A DNA stretch of 64,000 nt from assembly GCF_036324505.1 (NCBI RefSeq), contig NC_086366.1, positions 13,054,427 through 13,118,426 on the forward strand. Direction: 5' to 3'. The stretch's first letter is position 1; every line of letters starts with the position of its first letter. This DNA is from Eleginops maclovinus. Its lineage: Eukaryota; Chordata; Actinopteri; Perciformes; Eleginopidae. Below are positions 44,101 through 56,500 of the stretch, piece by piece. A model generated the notes under the pieces. That model saw nothing but the letters and a program-made list of their open reading frames with translations. It was not told where the DNA came from and searched no databases. The position numbers were made by a program, and so were the translations under genes.

Positions 44101-44608
44101 ACATTTCAAAGCAAATACTGAAGCTTTATCTTTAGATAGAAGGGCGTGTTCATGAGGCGAAAGAGAAATCTGGTTGATAAAAATGCACATTGATCTTGCA
44201 AATCGTTTGTGGGATCTCAGATGATTTAACACAGGGTTTTCCATAAAAGGAACAGGGATTTACCCATTGCCACTGTACTGTAAGACTAATTTACCCAAGT
44301 GAAATAGGAACACTTCTGATAAATGTTTTATGTTATTCTCTTTTCCCTCCCTGATGCCTTCATTATGGAAACCTTATTGCGAAACATTTTTTTTAAAGGT
44401 TTCATTGTGACAGCTAAACATTTTCCCTCTCTGTATTTCATCTACGGTTTAACCATGACTGTTATAATTCTACAATAATGAAAAACCAAACCACTGTAAA
44501 ACAAATAGAAATTAAACCTAATAAAAACAACTGATTTAAAATATTGTGTAATAAAAGTTTTGAATTACCTGACACAAGATTGAGGTATAAAATCAGGAAG
44601 ACAAACAT
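41144..44608 (-). CDS. il10ra: Interleukin-10 receptor subunit alpha (class II cytokine receptor)
   Basis: Seven exons in transcription order: 44608-44569, 44048-43928, 43740-43571, 43446-43301, 43138-42970, 42339-42221, 42064-41144; 561 residues. Signal peptide MFVFLILYLNLVSG; two fibronectin III-type domains in four exons (the usual class II receptor layout); membrane segment 217-245 (WFIIAVSSLSILGVLAIIAI and on); then a 316-residue cytosolic tail in one large exon. The tail carries three DSG acidic-serine motifs (MDSGVSME, QDDSGCGS, REDSGVGL) like those of mammalian IL10RA, two YxxQ STAT3-docking-type motifs (YPLQ at 358, YRGQ at 405) and a short ending CDVQLTTE. Ligand-bound receptor signals through JAK1 and STAT3 to damp inflammation. 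The ATG at 44608 is chosen because it starts the signal peptide; in-frame upstream ATGs exist. Confidence 0.9.
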
Positions 44609-47600
44609 TTTGTTATCGTATATATCCATGTCTGGTAGCTGGAGAGTTATTATCATTGAGTCATAATCCACACTGGCAGCCAAAAAAGTCCACTATTCAA
44701 ATCATCAGTGAAGCAAATCTGACTGTAGGAATGTCTTCCCTCCACAACAATGTGTGTTCAAATCTGTGTTGATAAATTAAAACAGAGCAGAAGCAGCAGC
44801 TCTTCTCTCACTGACCTGTTATAAGAAATAAAAAGATCACCAACAAAGGTCACTCCAGATATCTTCCTTTCTTACTCAACTCCCCTCCCACTCGGCTGAT
44901 GAGCTTCCTGTTGTGACTACATCAGTGACGCTAGTTCATCTCTCTCAACTCTCCAACCAAATGTTTTCCTTCCGCTTTTGCACCTGCCCTTGTACACTGC
45001 TGTGAATTCACGGTTTACAGTGTATTGCTAATGAGGGCTGTCAAGATATCGCCACACAAAAACCCTCTGTTGGACTGGAACTTAGGGATTTCCCTTTTGC
45101 TTTTTGTAATTAAGGCAATAGTTTTGGTGCCTTTTTTATAAAGATATATTGGTTTTGTTTGTTTTCCACAATGAAAACAAATATGAATTCCCCAAAAGGA
45201 GCAGTAATTGTCTTCTTTTGTGTCTGTTCAGTTTTTGCGTAGAGCACATACATCTGTTTTTTGTCAGTGTCAGTAAATAGCAATGGTAGAGATTTCTTTG
45301 ACAAGGATTTTAAATAAACGTTGGTTTAGGGGGATTTCAATAATTATGTTAAACAAGCAATGCAAGTAAAACATTTAAAGAACTTTATTGGTTTGTTACT
45401 TGATGATAAAAGCACCTAATAAAATCTTATTGTAACTCTATTAATTATTAATCTAGCTTGCATGAAATTAAGCAGGTACTTTGAATTACTTGCTTATATT
45501 TAGTGTTTGAAAATAAGTCGTATATGTATCTAAATGTTAACTATTGACATTAAAAAAGTCACAACATTTTAATAAATGTGGGTGGAAGATCTGTATCTCT
45601 ATCTATATTGGTTTTCACAAACCACAGTCACCATAGAACAGTATCTCAAAATCTCAACTCTCAAACATACCAGCTTAGTTTTATTAGACTTTACAGGAAA
45701 TGTGTGATAAAAATGTTACTGTGGGTGGATATAAAACCTAGGAGGGATCACTGGGGAGCAATTATTTGCCTAAGCACCATTATCTGAAAATGTTTCTTAG
45801 TCTATTAAGTACTTTCATTACATAGCATATTCATAAAGTGCAAATATTTAAAGAGGCCTGGAATTTTCAAACACATCGGGATTTTCCACCTGCATACAAA
45901 GGTACAAAAAAGTTAATATTTAGACACAAGGAAAGCATACACAATAAACCACAATGAATACCAGTATTATTCATGGAATAAGAAAGTAACCGCAGGTCAG
46001 GAGGAGAGGTCAGTCATTAAATGATGATTTGTTTTAGTTTGTTTAAACTCTTATTGATTTCTCAGTACTTATAATTCAAACATATACTTTCAATTCTGAG
46101 AAAGGAATCTTCTTTTTAGTAAAGCTAAAGATACCACCACAGTTTCTCTCTCTGTTTCTCATCTCCTTTTCACATGTGATTGTTCAATTTTAGTTCCTAG
46201 TTTATGAAAACACTCCAAACAATGAACGTGTGTGCTAATGCCTTTTGGTTTCTGTCTAAAAGAAGGACAGAGAACAGCTGAGTCAATCTGGGATGTCCAA
46301 CGCCTACTAAATGTCGCACATCTGCTACTGTTCAGAAGGGGGACTTTCTCACAGGTCACTTCTGTTACATGAGTAGAGCCAGTGGCAACACACACACACA
46401 TAGGAAGGTTGAATATATCCCCCTCTAGTTGTGTTACGAGGTAAACACACCCTCTCTGTGAATATACTGTGGGGCTTCTTTCAAACTGAGATACTGAATA
46501 ATTTCTGTGTCTCATTAGTGAAAAACTTATGACTCTGAGTATGACTGATCATCAAAAGTCTTGCAATTCAGATCTGTTTTGAAATAGGTTCAAATCTAGG
46601 TCATTGTGGTAATGTGTTGTGTGGCCCAGACCACAAAGCCACCTGAAAACCTTAATATTTCTAATTTTGTGTTTAGTTTATTGTATACCAAAAAGAGCAG
46701 GTGAATAGCACCCGGAGAATAAAGGGAAAGATATCAATATCACACAGCAACCACAAATTATATTGGTCTTGATAGTCCAACTTGACGTGTCAAAGGGAAG
46801 GATGCAGCAAAAGCATACACTCATAACTACTGTTAGATGCTGGTAAAGAAGAACTGTAAGTCTTGTGGGATCTACAAACCTTGAAAAGTACTTGTGATCC
46901 ATTATGCAAATAAGTAAGGAACATCGAAGCTGGAGAAACATTAGGGGCATGTGAGCATTAGGAAAATAAATGTAAGTGAACGCAGAGGTGGAAGAGGAAA
47001 TCTGAACGGAGGAAATCAGAAGAAGGAAGATGCAATGGTTTTCAGAAGCACCCACGAGATCTGTGTGCAGAAGGGGATTGATGTGGGAACATTTGAGACG
47101 TTTTATAGAAGCCTGAAATTCACAAATAAAGGTTACTCGAAACACTCAAACGTTTCCGCCAAATGAGTGTCACGTTATTTACCCTCACATTAGTAATTAC
47201 CTCTGTTTCCAGGTTCCAGTAAAGGGCATTTCCTCATACTCCCTTTCAGCATAAGGTGTGAAATTCACAGATAAGGCCGCCTGAATTCAACAGAAAAACA
47301 TTTAGAATTGAATTGAATGTTAAAACAATTCAAGCTCAGGTTCTTGTCATTTTCTGTGCAGATAAAGACATTTTGGTTCAGGGCCCTGACAGCTCAGCTG
47401 CTGTCATTTGAGCCACAATGCAGCTTGATACTGTGAAACAACTTTGAAATTCTCTGGGTGCCACGAAACTGGTCGGGCATGTGGGAAACTGAAGCACTCG
47501 ACACGCCCGTCTCTGTTAGGAGAAGAATGGAGGACTAAGAGAGGATGGACGCTGGAAGTGGGAGGTGTCAGGCACTGAGGGGGGAAGGCAGTCCTACCTG

Positions 47601-47791
47601 TTCCTAGATGGAGGTCAGAGACAAACACAGTATAGTAGAAGAACAGGAGAAGAACAGAAGAAAGAAGTGGTATTAATGTGGCACCAGCATGCTCTAATCA
47701 CTGCTCTGTGACTTAAAAAACACCTGGATGAGAAAAAGCTCCTCCCACCTGCGCTCACCTCCACTCTCCACTCTTTGACTACCTGAGACCA
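44609..47791. other. Divergent intergenic region, il10ra - tmprss13
   Basis: The il10ra side has an ETS-like core (cttcctgttg, about 44907) fitting expression in blood cells. The tmprss13 side (47690-47791) ends in a C-rich 5' UTR with E-box-like cacctg motifs. Between them the DNA is AT-rich with scattered spurious frames and no recognised repeat or exon. Confidence 0.45.
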
Positions 47792-50700
47792 ATGGCAAAG
47801 CCTGACCCGGTAAGTCCTTTTGTTGTCTTCTTATAATTGCCAATTCCCTCCCCTTGATAAATTGTGTCTTGACTTTTCCTCAAGACTTTAACCTTTCTCC
47901 AGTCAATAGTCAAACTTCATCCTTGATCAATACTCAGACTCTGAATGGTGGCTCTTGTTCTGTTTATTTGCTTCTCTGTCCTGTTTGAGTTTCAGTGTGT
48001 ATTTATCTGTAAACCTTTACAGCCTTCAAAAGCTTGAAAGGTGCTGTGCATTGTAGAGTGATAGGCTGACATTAGAGGTTTTATTTGTAATTGCAATTTA
48101 CCTGTAAGTATGACAAGGACTTTGAATAGAGGTTTCACCTAAACCAACAGTTAAAAATGGATTCTATCAATAGTTTCTGTAAATCGCTTTGAAAGAAGCT
48201 TGAAGCTCTGAAGAATAACACTTGTGTTTAGTTTCAGTGTACCATGTACATCCACAATATCAACTTTATGTTTTGTGACAATACATTTTTCAGATAATCC
48301 AATAATTCTCTAAAAATATTGTGTAACATAAGAGGTAAAAGCACTTTTCAGAGACAATCTTTCCAAAGTCAGAAATTGGTTTTGTCAATATGTCTCTAAA
48401 TATGAGGATATGTGGTTTGTGGCATGTTTGCTTATGCAAATCTAGAGTCTAAACATACAAGATGAAGTATGTTGTGTAGGTTGTTAGGTTGTGTTGAGAC
48501 AAGTGGAACATTTTTGGTTTTTAAAACAGTTGACTTATGATGAGCCCAGAATGTATTGAATATACCCCTTTAGTAAAAGGTAGTTTCATTAGAACTTAAA
48601 TGTTTTAGGTTTTGGTCGCAGTCAAGTTGATAAGAATTGCAGAGGCCGGACTTGTATCTGCCTTGACTTCTTTCAGATCCTCTCATAGTAAACATTAGTA
48701 TGTCATGTTTGGTAGCTTTGTCTCTTTATATTGACACAGTTAATGTTTGGTTAAAGTTTTCACCTTTTTTGTTTTTAGTACACTCCCAATGATAATGGCA
48801 GAGGGGTTAACGTGACAAACCTGCTTGTCCACTTATTTCAGCTCTGCAATTTTCAATTCAAGGGGGTGTATGCTTCCTACAGGCATATTTTGACACTTGA
48901 TCAGCATGCAATAGACACTTTCTTATGGAACACCTGTTGTAGCGAGTCCACCCATAGTTTACGCCAACTGAATAGAAAAAACCTTTTATGACAGGGGACT
49001 GCTCTGCACCCTGCCTTAAATCTTAGCTTTCTAGCTCGAATGGTGGATTTTGCAAAATGGTCCTATGAAGAAATCACAGAAACAGATTCTGTTCATGTTA
49101 AACCTTTTCTATGCTGTGGAGCCTCTGATTAACTCATACCCATAACAGGACAAAATAGCTGAATTCCTAAAGAACAAAAACTCAAATCAAACTTTCTGTA
49201 CGTAACATTGTTCTGGTTTTTTAATTTTCTCAAACTTTGTTGCATGTCATCATATTTCGTAAATGCATGGATGACACTGCAAACAGGTTTTCAATCCACA
49301 GAGAGACAGAGCAAAACGTGTCATGCTCTGAAAACCACGGCTGTAGCCAGCTTAAAAAACTAAATGTCAGCATGATAAAGGATCATTTCAGCAACCTATT
49401 TAACTAATGCTTTTTGATTCATCCATAATTCCACAAGCTACTTTTACAGAAAGAGTGGACAATGGCCGAAATCTGACATTTGGTAGAAAATCTTGCTGCA
49501 CACATAGGATTACCGAGTTTCGGCCTTCCAAGTTTTCTCCACGTCTCATTGCCTGTATACCATATTGTGTTCTGAACCCTATTGGTACGGAATTCCCCCC
49601 AGAGCAGCCATTTAGGCATTTTGTTCTTTGCAAGAAGTACAATTGTTTTCACCTTTGCCCTGGGACTTAGCTGTAGTGTCTGTTGTGCTTAAGCAGGTTT
49701 AATCACATATTTGCGTCAGTAACCATCAGAATCAGAATCAGAGTAGTCCTACAGAGGGTAAATTTGCATTGTAACAGCAGAAAGAGCCAAAGACAGCTTA
49801 ATGTTACACCCAAGATACTATAAAAATATATATACAAGAATCACACATTTGCAAAATACACAAAAATAAAAGTGAAAGTATAGTAAACTTTCCGTTCCGT
49901 GCTTTAATCTTCCCAAGCTGCATTCCGCATACCACAAAACAGCATAGCACTATAAGCATGTTGTTGTTTTAGCTCAATTGTGTTGATAATATCCAAACAT
50001 AACATGCAAACACGCAGACATTTTTGGGAAATCAGCTTATTTTCTTTCTTGCAGAAGGTAGATGAAAAGAACAAAACCACTTTGAAGTTTATAAAGTAAA
50101 TGAAGCTAGTGTCAGCAGCCACTCGGGTTAACTTATCACAAAGAATGGAAATTGGGGGACACAGCGAGCCTTGTTCTGTAAGAGGAAACAAAGTCCAACA
50201 CCCCTAACACTTACTAATATCTTGTTTGGTATGTCCAGAATATTCAGAAATGTACTGGGCTTAGCCAAGATATAGTGCATAGCTTAACCCCCTAACACCA
50301 CAACATGCTGTTTTTACACTCAGTTTTTCTTTGGAAAAGTGCGTAAATCAGTGAGCTTTAGGAGAAACTTTAAGCAGATAATGTTTGCTCAAGACCTAGC
50401 CGGGCACCCTCACTCAGCAGCTGCTGGGATAAACAAAAGTTATATCAGATTCAGAATCAAGTAAATCTCCAGGTTACTCACAAAACAAATATAAACAATC
50501 TAAGAACAATTCTCTCAGCAAGAAATTAAAAACCCTGCATTTCCGGGAAAGTTGAATGTTTAGTTAACATGTTTGTAATATCATCGTGTAAAGTAAAATG
50601 ATTGGAAACTAAATCATCATGACATCAGGAAGAAAGAAGAGAGGTTGAACCATGAAAGCAAAAAAACAAATAAAATGTGCAAGTCATTGTGTAACAAAGG

Positions 50701-53529
50701 CAAAGATATAAGATATAAAGGCCATTGTTGAATGAGGAAGAGAGTATGATTAACCCATAAATCTGTTTTCCTTGACTCATTCATAGTGAGCTTAAGTAGA
50801 GCTGAGTGAAAACACAGTTGCTGTTGCCCTCATTCTGGCTCTAAACTCTAATTTGTGGATACCTGTTAACCAAACTGTCCCAAAAACTCAATTGCTGATT
50901 AAATCCTTTGCCAGAAGTACTTCATATCCCATCTGGAAGCATGAATCAAAAAGGGACAGAGGAGATGATGATGCAGGGATAGATAAACAAGGAAATGAAC
51001 TGTTAAAACCTGATCTTTTAGACACTGTTGCCAGGATACGTCACCTTTTAGCTCTAAAGGAAAGCTTGTTTCCCAGGAGAGGATTTACAGTAAACATAGG
51101 CTTGATAATAGATTGCAATGAGGACAATAGGTTACGTGCTTAGTCTTGGCAACTAAAAACATAATAATTTCCTTTTCTAGCCTTTTTCTATAGTATGTCT
51201 CATTGCTTGTATAATAATACATATTAAATATAGGTAGTGTCTTTTTTCCAAGGGTTATAGATTTCACATTGTATGTTTAACGGCCTTTACAACATTCATG
51301 ATGCCTTGCTAGTGATTTTCTTACCTTATTTATTCTTTTCTGTTTTTCTCACAGAACGACCCCCCTCCTCCATACTACTCTGTTGGGTTGCACACCCAGC
51401 CCCCCCTCAAGCCCTATGAGGAGGTGGTTTATGGTGTGGGTCCAGGCCTGACACCCCTCAGCTATCCACATTACATTCCCCAGTATCCACCGCCTGTGGT
51501 TGTTCCGCAAGTCACACGGTCTAGCATACGTGAGTGATATCCCCAGCTCCCATATTTCCTGAGAAAACAATACATGCAGGTGTTGGAGCAACATAAATGG
51601 AGACAGAGTCACCTCGAGGATTGTTAATGTGTGCTTGTGTCCTGTCTGTGCCCAGCCCCCAGCAGTAAGAGGAGGAGATGCTGCAAGAGTAATTCACAGT
51701 GCTACGGAGGGTCAGGGGGAACCTTACTGGTGCTCGGTCTGCTTGCAGTGGCCATCTGGCTTGGAGGTACACTGTGTTGATTCATACAGATCACTAGTCA
51801 TTGTCATTCATATATATCTCCTGCTCTAATTTATTCATATATAATAACTGCATGTAAAGTATATCTTAGTCAATTTTTTCCCTTGTGCCCTTGGGGTCCT
51901 GAAGACAGTAGGCAGACTATTTTAGGTGTAAATGACACTCAAAAGACCACAATTTTGGTTGCTAGGTCCTGAAAGAGATTGGTTACAGTATCAATCTTTA
52001 GCTTCACTTTAATTTTTAATCATATAGCCCTTTTAAATGTGTCTTGCATGATCATGAGTTAAGCCTGTCTTTTCACTGAAACTTTATTGGCATTCACAAA
52101 ACATTGGTATTTAAAATGTAGTATGTTCTCAGGGTTGGGGATGTAGCATTTAAGGGTTTTGGATCACTATTTAGTGAATGATTGAGTTTAAAGCAGGTAT
52201 GTTATATATGCAGAAAGACTTTTGAATAGTTGCTGCTATTCTTTAGGCGAGGTACCCATACTTATGGGGTCAGATCAGTCTCATAATACACAAATGCACA
52301 CAAAAGGATTCACACTTGTATTTCATGATCCGCAAAAGCATTCACACTTTCAGGATCCACACCAATGTTTTCAATGCACACACAAATGTGTTCCGTTTCA
52401 CATTTTATGTAATAAAATCCAAATACAGAAAAAAGTTTTACATATGTATTTTTGATCCACACATATTTGTTTTCCGTTTCAAACCACTGAACCTGCATAC
52501 TAATGACTGCAGGAAACATTACAAGTACGAATCGGGTGACAGTCAGGGGACTCTCAAAAAAAACACAGACAAAAGCACAGCGATCCATGCAAAGAAAGCG
52601 GTAGGCTATGTGTATGCAGGTTCAGCGGTTTGAAATGGAAAGCAAATATGTGTGGATCAAAAATACACATGTAAAACTTTTTTCTGTATTTGGATCTTAT
52701 TGGCATGTATATGAAACGCAACACATTTGTGTGGATCCTGAAATACAAGTGTGAATCCTTCTGTGTGCATTTGTGTGTTATGAGACTGATCTGACCCCAT
52801 ACATACTGTAGGTGATGTTTTTCTTTAAGTTGCATTTACTGTACTAATTTCATGTCAATATGTAATTTTAGTTCCTTCTAACAATAATGGAACAACTCCT
52901 TAAAACCCAAACAACAGTTCGTTATGGCACCCGGTTGGCAACAGCAGCAAACCACCACGATGAGTACGATGATTACGAAGAGGAAGATAAGCAAAGATAT
53001 GACATCTGCCCCAACACTAGTGTCATATGTGATGCGAAAATAGACTGCCAGCTGGGATCTGACGAAACAAACTGTGGTTAGTAGGCACTTGCCTATTCTA
53101 AGCAAATGCAAATAAACTGCACAAAACAGCATGCTTGCATTTGTCAATTCTTGCTAAATTAATCTAATTTCTTTCACATTAGATTTCTGCTTTCACTGTA
53201 ATTGTCTGTAGTTTGCAACAGCAGCAGCAGCACTCGGGCCAAAGACTCCACATTACTGTCACAGTTAAGCATAACCCAATGATGAGACATCATCTAAGCT
53301 GTCCTCTTTCTTTTTTCTTCCCCAGTGAGGTTTGACAAGGACAATGGTCTGCAGGTCAAGACATCTCAGGATGGCCGCTTCCTTCCAGTGTGCTACGAAG
53401 ACTGGAACAAAAACTATGCTGATGAAACCTGTGCTCAGCTAGGACTCAGAAAGTAAATCATCATCCCCTGGCCTTGTTTATAATTTTGTGATTCCTGACC
53501 TAAAGTGTGCTGAATAGCCTAGTGATAGT

Positions 53530-53584
<55 letters not shown>

Positions 53585-56500
53585 CTCCAACATAAAAAAA
53601 ACGTGTTACCATTCCTCGTCATCATTCGAAGGGTTTCTGAAGAAGTGATTTAGCATAATTTTGCCACACCAAATTTCAACTGCAGCGAGGGAACGTGGGT
53701 TTCTAGCTAACCTGTAATTGAGATCCATCTAATTTCTCCTCACCTGCTGCTATGTGTTTAGGGTTTAATTGATTCTCCTCAAGGTCTCCCTTGGGTTTGA
53801 GTTTCCAGACTCAATCAGGCATTGCTTGGACAAAATGATCTCTGTATGTGCAAGTTTATCTCTACAGCTTTCTGAACTGCTTCTCTCTGTATCTTTAGGT
53901 CATATGTCATCGAAGCAGTTAAATCCGAGGGGGCCAGTGTTTTATCATTGACAGGCAGAACATCTTCGCTTCTTCAGGGTCGGGTTAAAGTCAGGTAAAC
54001 AATCTGGTCCTTTTCTGGCCTGTAATACACAGCTCAGTTCTAAACTATAATCTTTTCAATATAAAATGTATTACATCACGTCAAATTTTGAATAATTTGT
54101 GAAAGAAGTTACCCCACAGACTTATTTTCTGTTTTTATTTTTTTTATAATATTACAAAAAACAGCTGTGTTGGTGCATGCATTTATACCTGATATATTTT
54201 TCTCACTGTGGCATTACGCAGTTCATCGTGTCCAAACCAGGAGACTGTCTCACTGCAGTGTGTGGGTAAGCAGCCTCCATCTGTTCCTAAAGTCATGTGT
54301 CACACACAGCCCTTATCCTGTCTGTCTCTTTCTTACACATCTACTCACAAACACACACGCATAGTACAACTGCACATTAAGCCATTCGGGTATTTGATCA
54401 ATATCACTTGACAATCTGACATTACCTTTTTTTTTTATCAGTTCTTGACTTCTTTCAATCTATAATCTTAATTAAACTCAAACCCTCAGAGTTTGGGTGA
54501 TATGGCTGAATTTCAACAACTAGGACATCGACAAGGAGACACTGTATATCCAAAACACAAAGTGTAACATGCAGGCTAGTTATGGCAGTCAACCCCAGTC
54601 TTGAGAGTCTGCTGCAACACGTACACAACATTTTCCTGGCACTGCGTCACATATCCACCACACCCTTCCAATCCTGTTCACCTACTGTAGGCCATCTGGT
54701 GATTTGCTGATTCATTTGCTGGCATACTGCTTACCTTCAATTATGCTTACACTTTATTACACCTCCCAATTACCTACTGTGTTGAGCAAAGGTCAACACA
54801 GAACATATTCTATATTGAAATCTGTAAAATCATACATCAAATCAACACATTAATGTTCGGTGCAATGGACTGAATGTCACTGTATGATCAAATTAAATGT
54901 GTCACTGTACGAGCAAAAAATGAGTAACCCAGTTTATTTTGTATGAATCTATAATATTGAATTATCTTTTCACCTATTATAGAGGATGTTTTAGCAGTTT
55001 TTTTGTTAGTGTGCAGTATTTGAAATAGTCTTCTGTTCTCAGACTGTGGCCGCCAGAAGACTACGTCCCGGATCGTTGGGGGCAGCGCGGCTAAGGAGGG
55101 CCAGTGGCCTTGGCAGGTGTCACTGCACTTCAGAGGATCCCACGTCTGCGGTGGAGTCCTTATCTCTCCCGATTTCGTACTGACTGCTGCCCACTGCTTT
55201 CCAAGGTGACTGACTAACAGATAAATCCCTTCTGGGAATTTTTATTCAAACTTATGGATTCATTTTTTAAGGGTTTCCTTTTTTTGTTTCAGTTCATACG
55301 TAATTATAGGAATACATATTGTTAAACTGATTTGTATCCATGTTGTAGATGTAAGGATTGTAATATTTAAGAAATGAAATATAAGTAGCTGTTTAGTGTT
55401 GGGTTGGTTTTTTTAAACGTGAATCCCATTGCTTTCTACTGAACAATCTTTTTTTTGTGTTGCAGCAGCAACTCTTTATCCCTCTCGACAGAGAACTGGA
55501 AAGTGTATGTTGGATTGATGTCTCTTGACAGACTCACTCAGCCCTACGTGGTTAAGAGGATTATACTCAACGAGAACTACAACAGCAAAACTAATGACCA
55601 GGATGTCACTCTACTCAAACTAACATCCCCAGTTACTTTCAATGGTCAGTAAATTCTTTACCTAAAATCATTTTAATGTTAATCTTACTTTTATACCTGT
55701 TGGTAGGGACTAGGCGTTTGTATACAGGTTGTTTTGCAGTGGACCTGGTGGCTGACTGAATCACGTGAAACAGTGAAAGTTTGCGTTCAAGAGCCTGTGT
55801 CAATAACCTTTCACTCGGCAGCTGAAAAACGGCTCACTCAATTTCTACAACCTACAGAAATGTCTGTGCTCTGCAGTTGATGAAAAATAACAGCCCTGTG
55901 TAGCTCTTTAATGCTTTACGTGTTTTGTTAGATAAACTCCTGTATCACGATTTTATAACATGAATTTATTGTTTGAATCATATATTTACCTTTTAACATT
56001 ATGAGGGGTTATATATCTGGAAATCTTATACTTAAAAGTAAAAAACATTATTTATTTTTGTGTTATCCAGATAATGTGCATCCAGCTTGCCTGCCAGCTT
56101 TTGACCACAAATTTAGCGATGGAACCGCATGTTGGACCTCAGGTTTTGGCACCACTAAGTCAGGATCAAGTAAGAATATGACATTTTTTATATTGTACAC
56201 CCATTAGCTCTCACTGTACTAAACGAAGCGTTTAAATATTCTGCTTAAGGGACATCTGCATATAAGCACTTTTAATTGTGAGGTATCTTGTTCCATTTCA
56301 CAAAAACCTTATAAATGAATGTATGTTTAAAGAGGTTGTGCTTGGGATTACGGTTAGCTTATTGTTATAAACGAGTTTTAGGTAAGCTTTATAATGCAGC
56401 TTTCCTTGAAAAGCAAAAAAGCACCGTAACAGATTGGACGTCATGTCAACGTGCAAAATGTTATGTTGCAAAGGGTGTATTTAAGTTATACCAGATTAGA

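Noticed and set aside
52872..52917. Upstream start for the tmprss13 LDLR-A exon after ttttag
   Set aside because: Joining here in the phase set by the preceding exon gives a stop within about ten codons; only the site at 52918 keeps the frame and gives the expected G-V-R-Y join.
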